Shown here piece by piece: positions 10,297 to 18,940 of a DNA stretch of 64,000 nucleotides (its first letter is position 1; every line of letters begins with the position of its first letter). The stretch lies in NCBI RefSeq assembly GCF_000429625.1, contig NZ_AUCF01000001.1:1-64000 (forward strand). Reading direction: 5' to 3'. The position numbers were made by a program, and so were the translations under genes. The notes below the pieces were generated by a model. It was not told the DNA's origin. It was given only the letters and a program-made list of their open reading frames with translations, and did not search any database. The DNA is from Azospirillum halopraeferens DSM 3675. GTDB lineage: Bacteria; Pseudomonadota; Alphaproteobacteria; Azospirillales; Azospirillaceae.

Positions 10297-10426
10297 GGCA
10301 CGCCCTCCACGTTCGCGGACAAGGGGGGAAAGCCCCCGGTCAGCTACCAGCATACACCCGAAGGGGGTTACCCATACGCGCCGAAATGGCAACGGTGCCT
10401 TGCCCGGCTCCCGCCGGCCGGCTCCG

Positions 10427-10849
10427 TCAGGGCCACGCGGACTGGCGGGATACCGGGGTGATGAGCACGCGCCCGATCACGTTGCGCCCAAGCATCTCCT
10501 CGGCCACGCCGTTGATCCGCTGGCGGAAGGCGGTCGCGTTGGCGATGTTGCCGCGGATGATCCATCCCTGGTCGATCGCTTCGTAAACGAGTGCCAGGAT
10601 CGCGTCGTGCAGCCGTGGCATGGCCGCCTGGGCGGCGGCGAGCTTGGTGCTGTCCGCCAGCTCCAGCGTGATCTCGAGCTGGTTGTATTTCTCGATCCGG
10701 TCGTTGTTGACGACCGGGACGAAAACCGGCCGGATGCGAATGGACGGCGGCAGGGCTCCCGGCGCGCCTTCGGCGGCATGCGACGAGCCGGCACCGAGGA
10801 GGAGCAGGGCGGTCACCGCCAGGGCGATCAGACCGGTACGGGGGCGCAT
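10427..10849 (-). CDS. FliL-like exported protein
   Basis: A 140-residue protein with a signal sequence or anchor (LIALAVTALLLLGAGSSHA) and a domain resembling the C-terminal periplasmic part of FliL: an acidic/hydrophobic strand (YNQLEITLELAD) followed by paired helices ending in IGRVLITPVSRQ. FliL stabilises flagellar stators at the basal body. No flagellar genes adjoin it; motB lies about 45 kb away in this window. It could also be a FliL paralogue with another role. Confidence 0.55.
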   Translation of the reverse strand: MRPRTGLIALAVTALLLLGAGSSHAAEGAPGALPPSIRIRPVFVPVVNNDRIEKYNQLEITLELADSTKLAAAQAAMPRLHDAILALVYEAIDQGWIIRGNIANATAFRQRINGVAEEMLGRNVIGRVLITPVSRQSAWP

Positions 10850-10997
10850 GGGGCGGGGCTACTCCTCATCCGCGCGGGGTGGGACTGCGCCCGCGTTTTA
10901 CGTGAGCGCTGCGCACCCGATCAAGTCCGGGTGTATGATGGCCGCGCGGCCGGATGCGACGGCCGGCAGCGTTGGCGATCGGAAAGAGGCGCAAGGG

Positions 10998-11207
10998 ATG
11001 TCCGGCTTCGACGAAAACGAGGTCCTGTTCGAATTCGTCCGGGTGGGGAACTACCTGAAGGTCAGCGCCATCGACCCGGCCACGGCGATCGAGGTGTCGG
11101 TGGCCGGCCCGGTGACCGGCAGCCGCGAACTGCTGAAACGGACCGCCGTGAACAAGTTGCGTTACGTGCTGGAGCGTCGACGGGCCGAACAGGGTGGCCG
11201 GCGCTGA
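10998..11207 (+). CDS. Small conserved protein (DUF6898-like)
   Basis: A 69-residue protein with the core EVLFEFVRVGNYLKVSAIDP and a basic C-terminus (YVLERRRAEQGGRR). The sequence resembles a short alphaproteobacterial family of unknown function often found near core metabolic genes. AAGAGGCGCAAGGG precedes the ATG at 10998. It has no signal peptide or membrane segment. I know no function for it. Confidence 0.65.
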   Translation: MSGFDENEVLFEFVRVGNYLKVSAIDPATAIEVSVAGPVTGSRELLKRTAVNKLRYVLERRRAEQGGRR

Positions 11208-11345
11208 GCAACGCTGCGGCCGACCCGCGCACCTGCGCACGCTGGCGCATCGGCGCCGATGGCTGTAGAAGGGGGGCGTGCCGGGTGTCGCGTCCGGCCG
11301 GCTCCCGCCATTCCTCCCGCATCCCGAACCGGACGAGGTTTCCCC

Positions 11346-11657
11346 ATGCGCTTCAAGGCGTCAGCCCCGGCCATTGCAGCGGTGGCGGCCATGGTGGCAC
11401 TGGCCACCGCCCCGGCTGACGCCGGCACGACCACCATCTGCCTGAAGCCGGGTGTGCCGCTGTGCATGGAGGACGCGACCACCTTCGTCAGCGCCCAGCG
11501 CATGCAGGAGTGTCAGTTCGCCGTGAAGGAATACGTCGAACGCACGATGACGTATCTGCAATGCCTCAGCGACGAGAGCGCCGCCACCGGCCGCGAACTG
11601 ACGACGAATGTCGAACGCTTCAATTGCCGCCTCTCCGGCCGCCGCGACTGTCCCTGA
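11346..11657 (+). CDS. Small secreted protein of unknown function
   Basis: A 103-residue protein with a clear signal peptide (about residues 1-26, ending APADAG). The mature part has five cysteines (in TICLK, PLCMED, ECQFA, LQCLS and FNCRL, with a sixth in RRDCP), enough for several disulfides. GACGAGG lies upstream of the ATG at 11346. I recognise no family. Export and disulfide formation are inferred from the signal peptide and cysteine content. Confidence 0.65.
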   Translation: MRFKASAPAIAAVAAMVALATAPADAGTTTICLKPGVPLCMEDATTFVSAQRMQECQFAVKEYVERTMTYLQCLSDESAATGRELTTNVERFNCRLSGRRDCP

Positions 11658-11742
11658 AGGCCGACACCGCCCGTGACAGCCGCCGGCACCCCGGGCCACC
11701 CCCGATCGGGCGGCCCGCGGTCCCGCGGGAGGAGCGTCGCCC

Positions 11743-12186
11743 TCAGGACGCCTTGCGGCGGGGCTGCCGGGTGGCGCTGCGGCCCAGGCCGATTCGCTTG
11801 GCGAACTCCGACCGCTGGGCCGCGTAGTTCGGTGCAACCATCGGATAGTCCGGCGGCAGACCCCAACGGGCGCGATACTCGTCCGGAGACATATTGTAGG
11901 TAGAGCGGAGATGCCGCTTGAGCATCTTCAGCTTCTTCCCGTCTTCCAGACACACAATGTAATCCGGGGTCACCGACTTGCGGATGGCTACCGCAGGCTT
12001 CAGCGGCTCGCTCGGAGTCTCCGGCGCACCGTTGTTGAGCCCCGTCAGGGACGAGAACACCGTGTTGATCACCTCGGGAATCTGTTGGGCCGGCAACACG
12101 TTCTTGCTGACGTATGCCGAGACGATGTCCGCGGTCATCCGCAGCACCGCATTGTCGGTTACATCGGAACGGAGCGGGTCACTCAT
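11743..12186 (-). CDS. mucR: MucR/Ros-family transcriptional regulator
   Basis: A 147-residue member of the MucR/Ros family. The conserved block runs from DYIVCLEDGKKLKMLKRHL to EYRARWGLPPDYP and contains the zinc-finger-derived DNA-binding region with a single cysteine. MucR proteins silence AT-rich promoters for exopolysaccharide, motility and virulence genes in alphaproteobacteria and usually repress their own gene. The long AT-rich region upstream fits such self-control. Its C-terminus is basic (RQPRRKA). Confidence 0.93.
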   Translation of the reverse strand: MSDPLRSDVTDNAVLRMTADIVSAYVSKNVLPAQQIPEVINTVFSSLTGLNNGAPETPSEPLKPAVAIRKSVTPDYIVCLEDGKKLKMLKRHLRSTYNMSPDEYRARWGLPPDYPMVAPNYAAQRSEFAKRIGLGRSATRQPRRKAS

Positions 12187-12677
12187 TGCCTAGTGTCCTG
12201 GATTTTTCGTTTAGAACCTAGCAACGTCGTTGCACACCGTGATTTAGGTGTCAATATAAATCCGACAAGTGGGAAATACGTTATTTGAAGATGGCAGAAC
12301 TGGCCGAACGCCGGGAAATTAGCCCTGGCGGGAATCGCCGGTGCGTGGCCGGCTCTGTCGCTGCATTAGCGTTTCTCTAGTGAAGGGGAACCACGCGCTT
12401 CGGCGTAATCGTGGGGGCGCAACTGGCCGACTCCGAAGGTGGATACGAATCGGCGTATATGCTTACTCCGTCCTATGCGCAAAGAGCGGCGGGAATAAGC
12501 TCCAGGTTGTTGAGGTGGCGGCCGGTGCGCGGAAAGCGGAAGGCGGCGGCCGTGGCAGCCCAAGTCCCCCGCGCGTTGTGTCGAACTGGTGATCCGGCGC
12601 GACATCTGGTAGGTTGCCCCGTCGGTGCCGGCCCGGAAGAGGCGGCGGCCGATCCGGCAGGTGGAGAGAAGCCCGAA
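12187..12677. other. Intergenic region between mucR and rpiB
   Basis: About 490 bases without a supported gene. The half near mucR is clearly richer in A and T than the rest of the window and has an inverted repeat GCAACG-T-CGTTGC at 12221-12233, a possible operator for the divergent mucR promoter. The half near rpiB is GC-rich. It must hold the rpiB promoter, but I cannot place it. A short open frame at 12341-12592 shows no protein-like features. Confidence 0.6.
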
Positions 12678-13115
12678 ATGACCGTGATGACCATTGCACT
12701 GGCGTCGGACCACGCCGGTTACCAGTTCAAGGCCGAGTTGAAGGCGTTCCTGGAATCCCGGGGCTACGAGACGCTCGATCTCGGTACGGACGGCCCGGAG
12801 TCGGTGGACTATCCCGATTTCGCCGACGCCATGGCGCGGGCCATCGTCGGGGGTGCCGCCCAGCGCGGCGTCTTGATCTGCGGAACGGGCATCGGTATCA
12901 GCATCGCCGCGAACCGCCACAAGGGCGTGCGCGCGGCCCTGTGCACCGAGCCGACCTCGGCGCGCCTGGCGCGCGAGCACAACGACGCCAACGTGCTTGC
13001 GCTGGGTGCGCGGGTGATCGGCCCGGAGATCGCCAAGGATTGCCTGACGGCGTTCCTCACCACCGCCTTCGAAGGCGGCGAACGGCACAGCCGCCGCGTC
13101 GGCAAGCTGGGGTGA
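12678..13115 (+). CDS. rpiB: Ribose-5-phosphate isomerase B
   Basis: This 145-residue enzyme interconverts ribose 5-phosphate and ribulose 5-phosphate in the pentose phosphate pathway. It shows the RpiB/LacAB signatures ALASDHAGY and [15 protein letters not shown] with the catalytic cysteine, and [12 protein letters not shown]. It lies 41 bases upstream of glyA, probably in one transcript with glyA, nrdR and ribD. The ATG at 12678 is preceded by GGAGAG; an in-frame ATG at 12687 is possible. Confidence 0.95.
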   Translation: MTVMTIALASDHAGYQFKAELKAFLESRGYETLDLGTDGPESVDYPDFADAMARAIVGGAAQRGVLICGTGIGISIAANRHKGVRAALCTEPTSARLAREHNDANVLALGARVIGPEIAKDCLTAFLTTAFEGGERHSRRVGKLG

Positions 13116-13156
13116 GCGAAAGCGCCGCCGTACCCGTGTTGAAAGGAACCCGTCCC

Positions 13157-14464
13157 ATGTCCGCCCTCCTTCCCGCCACCGCCGAGATCGGCCGTTTCTT
13201 CTCGGCCTCCCTCGCCGAAACCGATCCCGAACTCGCCCGTGCGGTGCGGGACGAACTGCTGCGCCAGCAGGAGCAGATCGAGCTGATCGCTTCCGAGAAC
13301 ATCGTCTCCGCCGCGGTGCTGGAGGCGCAGGGCTCGGTCATGACCAACAAGTACGCCGAGGGTTACCCCGGCCGGCGCTATTATGGCGGGTGTGAGTTCG
13401 TCGACGTCGCCGAGCGGCTGGCCATCGAGCGGGCGTGCAAGCTGTTCGACTGCGCCTTCGCCAACGTGCAGCCCAATTCCGGCTCGCAGGCGAATCAGGC
13501 GGTGCTGCTGGCGCTTCTGGCGCCCGGCGACACCGTGCTCGGCATGTCGCTGGCGGCCGGCGGCCATCTCACCCACGGCGCCCCGCCGAACCTGTCGGGC
13601 AAGTGGTTCAAGGCGGTGCAGTACGGCGTGCGGCGCGACGACCATCTCATCGACTTCGATGAGGTTGAGCGTCTGGCGCGCGAACACAAGCCGAAGCTGA
13701 TCATCGCCGGCGGGTCCGCTTACCCGCGCACGCTCGATTACGCCCGCTTCCGCGCCATCGCCGACGAGGTGGGGGCATACTTCATGGTGGATATGGCGCA
13801 CTACGCCGGGCTGATTGCCGGCGGCGTCTATCCCAATCCGCTGCCCCACGCAGACGTGGTCACCACCACCACCCACAAGACGCTGCGCGGCCCGCGCGGC
13901 GGCATGGTGCTGACCAACAACGAAGAGATCGCGAAGAAGATCAACTCCGCGGTGTTCCCCGGCCTCCAGGGCGGCCCGCTGATGCACGTCATCGCCGCCA
14001 AGGCGGTCTCCTTCGCCGAGGCGCTGCGGCCGGATTTCAAGGTCTATGCCAGAGCCATGCTGGACAACGCCCGCGTGCTGTCGAAGACGCTGATCGACGG
14101 TGGGCTGGACATCGTGTCGGGCGGCACCGACAGCCACATCGTCCTGGTCGACCTGCGGCCCAAGAACCTCACCGGCAAGGCGGCCGAGGCGAGCCTGGAG
14201 CACGCGGGCATGACCTGCAACAAGAACGGTGTGCCGTTCGATCCGCAGAAGCCGATGGTCACCTCGGGCGTTCGCCTGGGCAGCCCGGCGGCCACCACCC
14301 GCGGTTTCGGCACCGAGGAGTTCGCCGAGGTGGGCCGCATGATCGTGGAGACGCTGGACGGGCTGGCGGCCAGCAACTCCGGCGACAATTCCGCGGTCGA
14401 GCGGGCGATGCGCGAGCGCGTGCGCGCGCTGTGCCACCGCTTCCCCATCTACCCGACGCTGTAG
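13157..14464 (+). CDS. glyA: Serine hydroxymethyltransferase
   Basis: A 435-residue cytoplasmic PLP enzyme that converts serine and tetrahydrofolate to glycine and methylene-tetrahydrofolate. It has all family blocks: [25 protein letters not shown], the PLP lysine in [14 protein letters not shown], and [11 protein letters not shown] near the end. Length is standard. AAGGAAC lies before the ATG. The short upstream gap leaves no room for a glycine riboswitch. Confidence 0.97.
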   Translation: MSALLPATAEIGRFFSASLAETDPELARAVRDELLRQQEQIELIASENIVSAAVLEAQGSVMTNKYAEGYPGRRYYGGCEFVDVAERLAIERACKLFDCAFANVQPNSGSQANQAVLLALLAPGDTVLGMSLAAGGHLTHGAPPNLSGKWFKAVQYGVRRDDHLIDFDEVERLAREHKPKLIIAGGSAYPRTLDYARFRAIADEVGAYFMVDMAHYAGLIAGGVYPNPLPHADVVTTTTHKTLRGPRGGMVLTNNEEIAKKINSAVFPGLQGGPLMHVIAAKAVSFAEALRPDFKVYARAMLDNARVLSKTLIDGGLDIVSGGTDSHIVLVDLRPKNLTGKAAEASLEHAGMTCNKNGVPFDPQKPMVTSGVRLGSPAATTRGFGTEEFAEVGRMIVETLDGLAASNSGDNSAVERAMRERVRALCHRFPIYPTL

Positions 14465-14498
14465 GCGCCGGCCGTTCCACCGAGGAGAACCCCCGGAC

Positions 14499-14963
14499 AT
14501 GCGCTGCCCGTTCTGCGGACACGAAGACACCCAGGTCAAGGACTCGCGCCCGACCGAGGACAATTCGGCCATCCGCCGGAGGCGCTTCTGCCCGGGCTGC
14601 GGGGCGCGATTCACCACCTTCGAGCGCGTGCAGTTGCGCGAGCTGACGGTGGTGAAGAGCACCGGCCAGCGCGAGCCCTTCGACCGAGAGAAGCTGCTGA
14701 AGTCGATGCGCATCGCGCTGCGCAAACGGCCCATCGACGCCGACCGTATCGACCGGGTCATCAACAGCCTGGTCCGCCAGCTCGAATCCTCGGGTGAGAG
14801 CGAGATCCCGTCGAAGCAGATCGGCGAGATGGTGATGAGCGCCCTGCAGACCCTCGACCAGGTCGCGTACATTCGCTACGCCTCGGTCTACAAGGACTTC
14901 CGCGAGGCGGCCGATTTCAACCAGTTCGTCGGCCAACTGGCGCCCGAGCCTCAGGACGGCTGA
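14499..14963 (+). CDS. nrdR: Transcriptional repressor NrdR
   Basis: A 154-residue regulator of ribonucleotide reductase genes. Its N-terminal zinc ribbon uses CPFC and CPGC pairs (residues about 3-34) and is followed by an ATP-cone domain ([20 protein letters not shown]) that senses ATP/dATP. The order glyA-nrdR-ribD is a common alphaproteobacterial arrangement. It starts 34 bases after glyA. Confidence 0.97.
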   Translation: MRCPFCGHEDTQVKDSRPTEDNSAIRRRRFCPGCGARFTTFERVQLRELTVVKSTGQREPFDREKLLKSMRIALRKRPIDADRIDRVINSLVRQLESSGESEIPSKQIGEMVMSALQTLDQVAYIRYASVYKDFREAADFNQFVGQLAPEPQDG

Positions 14964-14976
14964 GGGCGCCGGCCTG

Positions 14977-16113
14977 ATGCCGCAACAGGATACCGCGCCG
15001 ATGCCCTTCGATGCCGACGACCGTCGCCATATGCTGGCCGCGCTGGGGTTGGCGGCGCGGGGGCTCGGCACGGTGATGCCCAACCCGGCCGTCGGCTGCG
15101 TCCTGGTCCGTGACGGGACGGTGGTGGGGCGCGGCTGGACACAGCCCGGCGGGCGGCCGCACGCGGAAACCGAGGCTTTGCGCCGGGCCGGCGCTGCCGC
15201 CCGGGGCGCCACCGCCTACGTCTCGCTGGAGCCGTGCAACCATCACGGAAAGACACCGCCCTGCACCGAGGCACTGCTGGCCGCCGGCGTGGCCCGCGTC
15301 GTCGTCGCCTGCGAGGACCCCGATCCCCGCGTCGCCGGCGGCGGCGTCCACCGTCTGCGGGCAGCCGGCGTCGCGGTGGACGTGGGGTTGTGCACGGCGG
15401 AAGCTCTGGACCTCAACCGCGGGTTCTTCTCCCGCATCCTGCACGGCCGCCCGTCCTTCACCCTGAAGCTGGCGACGACGCTGGATGGGCGGATCGCCAC
15501 GCACGGCGGTGAATCCCGATGGATCACCGGGCCGGAGGCCCGTGCCCGCGGCCATGCCCTGCGCGCCACCCACGACGCCATCATGATCGGAATCGGCACC
15601 GCGCTGGCCGACGATCCGGAACTGACCTGCCGCCTGCCGGGGCTGTCCCACCGGTCGCCGCTGCGCATCGTTGTCGACAGCCGCTTGCGCCTGCCCCTGA
15701 CCGGTCGCCTTGCCGCGACGGCGCGCGACGTGCCGACCTGGATACTGACGCGGGAGGACGCGGATGGCACACGCGCCGCCGCCTTCACCGACTGCGGCGT
15801 CGAGGTGTTGCGAATCCCCGCCGATGGCGCCGGTCTGCCCGACGTGACGCGGGCCGGGGCACTGCTGGGGGAGCGCGGTGTCACCCGGGTGCTGGTGGAG
15901 GGGGGCGCCACTCTGGCCGCGTCCCTGCTGCGCGCCGGCCTGATCGACCGTGTGGAGTGGTTCCGGGCGGCAAGCGTCATCGGCGGTGACGGTCTGGCCG
16001 CGGTAGCACCCTTCGGTGTCGATGCCCTGGCCGCCGCCGTGCGCTTCACCTGTACCGGCGTCCGCCGCTGCGGTGCCGACGTGGTTGAGAGCTACGTCCG
16101 GGTGGACACGTAG
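14977..16113 (+). CDS. ribD: Bifunctional riboflavin biosynthesis deaminase/reductase RibD
   Basis: This 378-residue enzyme does two steps of riboflavin synthesis. The N-terminal deaminase domain has the zinc motif HAETEAL with PCNHHGKTPPC. The C-terminal NADPH-dependent reductase domain starts near FTLKLATTLDGRIA. The ATG at 14977 follows a GAGGGCG site; a second in-frame ATG at 15001 is possible. Its end is 3 bases from the end of the convergent EAL-like gene, so there is no room for a separate terminator. Confidence 0.95.
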   Translation: MPQQDTAPMPFDADDRRHMLAALGLAARGLGTVMPNPAVGCVLVRDGTVVGRGWTQPGGRPHAETEALRRAGAAARGATAYVSLEPCNHHGKTPPCTEALLAAGVARVVVACEDPDPRVAGGGVHRLRAAGVAVDVGLCTAEALDLNRGFFSRILHGRPSFTLKLATTLDGRIATHGGESRWITGPEARARGHALRATHDAIMIGIGTALADDPELTCRLPGLSHRSPLRIVVDSRLRLPLTGRLAATARDVPTWILTREDADGTRAAAFTDCGVEVLRIPADGAGLPDVTRAGALLGERGVTRVLVEGGATLAASLLRAGLIDRVEWFRAASVIGGDGLAAVAPFGVDALAAAVRFTCTGVRRCGADVVESYVRVDT

Positions 16114-16116
16114 GGG

Positions 16117-17406
16117 TCAAATGCCCTTGGCGGTGTTCACGGCGTCGCGTACGCTGACACCCTTGCGCAGGATGTTGTCGACGGCGCGGCCCTGCACCAG
16201 CTTGATCCCGGCCTTGTGGGCATAGACGAGACTGGCCACCGAGTCACAGCGCGCCAGGACGAATCGGCAGCGATCCTGCTCGGCGATTCGGTCGAAGAAA
16301 TACTTTTCGAACGCCGGATCCATCTCCAGCATTTCGTTGGACCAGAAGATCTTGGCATAATCGGCGTTCAGGTACTCCAGGTCGAAATTGGTGACCCAGA
16401 AGGGATTGAGGCCGTCCACCGCAATCTTGTACTGGCGATCCTGCGCGAAATCGACCACTTCCTGGAACAGTTGCAGGTTCTCGATGAGGTCGCCCTTGGT
16501 GACCTCAAGCACCACGTTGCCGCGGAAATCAATGGGCAGACGCTCGTCGAACTTAACGAATCCGGTGGAAATCACCGTCGACAGGTTGATGTTGATGCCG
16601 ATGCGGCGGCCTCGCATGAACGACAGGCCGTGGTTCAGCGCCTTCAGGACCGACTGGTCGAGGTTGGCCGTGAAATAGTTGAACAGCCATTTGTTCGCTG
16701 TCAGGTCGAAATCCGGGCGGAGCCGTTCCTGAAGCAGCTTGATGGAAATGTAGAGTTCGAAATACTCCATCTCATCCTCGCCCGTCGGAGCGAGGTTGGC
16801 GATGGCCTGATTGAACAGGAAGGGGGACAGATCGAACATCTGCATCGAGCGTTCGAGCTTGCCCATTTCCTCCAGCGTGATCGGCGGTTTGGTTTCGACG
16901 GTGCCCCCGCCGGATTCGCCGACCTGCAACTCTTCCATGAAACGAATGACGTTGATGAAATTCAACGCCAGTTCCATGATCGAATAGAGCGAGTATTCCT
17001 TGTACGGGTTCGGCCCCGTCAGTGTGGTCTTGGACAGGAAGACCTGCTCCACCTTCTGGCACACCTCGGTGACGCCGGACAGCTTCAGTCCCTTGTAGAG
17101 GACGATGACATCGCCGTTGGAGATGTTGAAGGATTGCAGATACGAAGCCTTGGTGCCGAGTTCCTGGATGATGGTGCGCACGACCATCTGGCTGCTGGGA
17201 TCCTTGTCCTTCAGCAGCGACAGATGCATGTGGATGAGCCGCATCCCCTGCAGCTCCGACTTGGCGGACCGCAGGAGATTGAGCAACTTATCGTTGTCGA
17301 ACTCGGGCCGTTTGTCCTGTGCGGCGGCCACGGCCTGTTGCTTCTCCATCGTGGAGAGGCGGACGCGGTCCCTGCCCGCTGGCGGCTTGCCCCGGAACGT
17401 GCTCAT
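16117..17406 (-). CDS. Degenerate EAL-domain protein, probably catalytically inactive
   Basis: A 429-residue cytoplasmic protein. The C-terminal half (from about residue 200) follows the EAL fold: NINLSTVIS, NVVLEVTKGDL, KIAVDGLNPF, LEYLNADYAKIFW and GIKLVQGRAVDNI. The EAL signature itself and the usual metal ligands are absent: the DDFG position reads VDGLN and the late glutamate region reads LARCDS. It may bind cyclic-di-GMP or another partner, but phosphodiesterase activity is unlikely. The N-terminal 200 residues match no domain I know. AGGAG lies 8 nt before the ATG at 17406. Confidence 0.75.
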   Translation of the reverse strand: MSTFRGKPPAGRDRVRLSTMEKQQAVAAAQDKRPEFDNDKLLNLLRSAKSELQGMRLIHMHLSLLKDKDPSSQMVVRTIIQELGTKASYLQSFNISNGDVIVLYKGLKLSGVTEVCQKVEQVFLSKTTLTGPNPYKEYSLYSIMELALNFINVIRFMEELQVGESGGGTVETKPPITLEEMGKLERSMQMFDLSPFLFNQAIANLAPTGEDEMEYFELYISIKLLQERLRPDFDLTANKWLFNYFTANLDQSVLKALNHGLSFMRGRRIGININLSTVISTGFVKFDERLPIDFRGNVVLEVTKGDLIENLQLFQEVVDFAQDRQYKIAVDGLNPFWVTNFDLEYLNADYAKIFWSNEMLEMDPAFEKYFFDRIAEQDRCRFVLARCDSVASLVYAHKAGIKLVQGRAVDNILRKGVSVRDAVNTAKGI

Positions 17407-17578
17407 CCAGAACTCCTGTGGCCCCGCGGTTCGACGGCACGGGGCTTTCCCTGCGAAGCGGCAAGCGTACACCCGCCGCGCATCATAATAACTCCGTATT
17501 TCTTTAAAAATACCTTAAGGCGTGGTTAATGCTGATCAACCCGTGAGCCTTATGGGTATTTTCGGCAGCCCGGCTGTC

Positions 17579-18751
17579 CTATGGTGCATCGCCGCATTCC
17601 TTGGGCACGGGGACGATGCGAACCCGCCGGTCGACGACCGCGAGCGCAAGGCTACCGTGTTTCAACGCCAAGGCGTCTTCGCCGAACAGTTCCCGCCGCC
17701 AGCCGGACAGGGCGGGCACGTCGGCGGCATCGTCGGCGGCGATGGCTTCCAGATCCGATGCGGACGCGACCAGCTTGGTGGCCACGTGGTTCTCATCGCA
17801 CTTCATCTTTAGCAGCACGCGCAACAGCTCGATGACGGGGGCCAGGCCGGAGGGCAGCTCTTCGCGCGGTTCGACCTGCGGCCATTCGGATTCGGGCTGG
17901 TTCAGGGCGCGCTGAACGGCGGCGAGCACCTCCTGCCCCTGGCGCCCTTCGGCGAAGCCGCGCCCCATGCCGCGGGTGCGGGCCAGGTCCTCGACGCCGG
18001 CGGGGGCGTGGGCGGCGATCTCCAGCATGGCCTCGTCGCGCAGCACGCGCGAGCGCGGCAGGTCGCGGCGCTGGGCCTCCCGCTCGCGCCACGCCGCGAC
18101 TTCCTTCAGCACGGCGACGAAGCGTGGCTTGTTGGTGCGGATCTTCAGGCGCTGCCAGACGGTGTCGGGATCGACCCGGTAGGTGGCGGGATCGGTCAGA
18201 ACCGCCATCTCCTCTTCCAGCCAATGCTCACGACCGGTGCGGGCCAGGCGCTTGCGCAGCTTTTCGTAGGCGGGGCGCAGGTGGATCACGTCCGACAGGG
18301 CGTACTGAAGCTGGCGATCGGTCAGCGGCCGCTGCGACCAGTCGGTGAAGCGGCTGGACTTGTCGATGCGCGCGCCGGCCAGCTTGGTCACCAGCGTCTC
18401 ATAGCCGACGCTCTCACCGAAGCCGCAGACCATGGCGGCGACCTGGGTGTCGAACAGCGGATGGGGGATGCGGCCGGTCAGATGAAAGAAGATTTCCAGA
18501 TCCTGGCGCGCAGCGTGGAACACCTTCAGCACCGACGGATCGTTCAGCACCGCGATCAGCGGCGCCAGGTCCAGCCCCTCGGCCAGGGGGTCGATGGCCG
18601 CGGCTCCGGCGGGGCCGGCGACCTGCACCAGGCAGAGCTGGGGATAATACGTCTTCTCCCGCAGGAACTCGGTGTCGACGGTGATGTAGTCGGCCCCGGC
18701 GAGGTCGCGGCAGAACGCTTCGAGGTCGCTTGTGGTCGTGATCAGGGTCAT
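17579..18751 (-). CDS. rnd: Ribonuclease D
   Basis: A 390-residue 3'-5' exoribonuclease for tRNA and stable RNA maturation. The DEDD-y active site is complete: [17 protein letters not shown] and [16 protein letters not shown]. One HRDC domain follows ([19 protein letters not shown]). The ATG at 18751 has a poor ribosome site, but no better start fits the conserved N-terminus. It is divergent from aspS, an order common in alphaproteobacteria. An open frame continues far upstream through aspS only because of the high GC content. Confidence 0.94.
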   Translation of the reverse strand: MTLITTTSDLEAFCRDLAGADYITVDTEFLREKTYYPQLCLVQVAGPAGAAAIDPLAEGLDLAPLIAVLNDPSVLKVFHAARQDLEIFFHLTGRIPHPLFDTQVAAMVCGFGESVGYETLVTKLAGARIDKSSRFTDWSQRPLTDRQLQYALSDVIHLRPAYEKLRKRLARTGREHWLEEEMAVLTDPATYRVDPDTVWQRLKIRTNKPRFVAVLKEVAAWREREAQRRDLPRSRVLRDEAMLEIAAHAPAGVEDLARTRGMGRGFAEGRQGQEVLAAVQRALNQPESEWPQVEPREELPSGLAPVIELLRVLLKMKCDENHVATKLVASASDLEAIAADDAADVPALSGWRRELFGEDALALKHGSLALAVVDRRVRIVPVPKECGDAP

Positions 18752-18832
18752 GTTGCGTTCATACACGAGCACACGCCCGCGGGAAAGCGCCGCAAAGCCC
18801 CGGCGACGCCCGCCGTCCTTCCGCTTCGCGGC

Positions 18833-18861
18833 TTGACATTCGCCCGGCGTCGGTGTGCTGT
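18833..18861 (+). promoter_or_regulatory. Candidate aspS promoter
   Basis: CTTGACATT gives a strong alphaproteobacterial -35 box (TTGACA at 18833-18838). A weak -10 (TGCTGT, 18856-18861) follows after 17 bases. The site lies about 80 bases upstream of aspS. The -35 match is good and the -10 match is poor. Confidence 0.4.
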
Positions 18862-18940
18862 GGCGTCCATTTCCGTGCCGGCACCTCCCGGGGTCACCCG
18901 GGCCCGATTCTCCGCCCGATTCTCTAAGGTATCCCGACCC

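Noticed and set aside
12341-12592. Short open frame in the mucR-rpiB gap
   Set aside because: No ribosome site, no protein-like pattern and mixed composition; kept as intergenic.
13116-13156. Glycine riboswitch upstream of glyA
   Set aside because: The gap is only 41 bases, too short for the aptamer.
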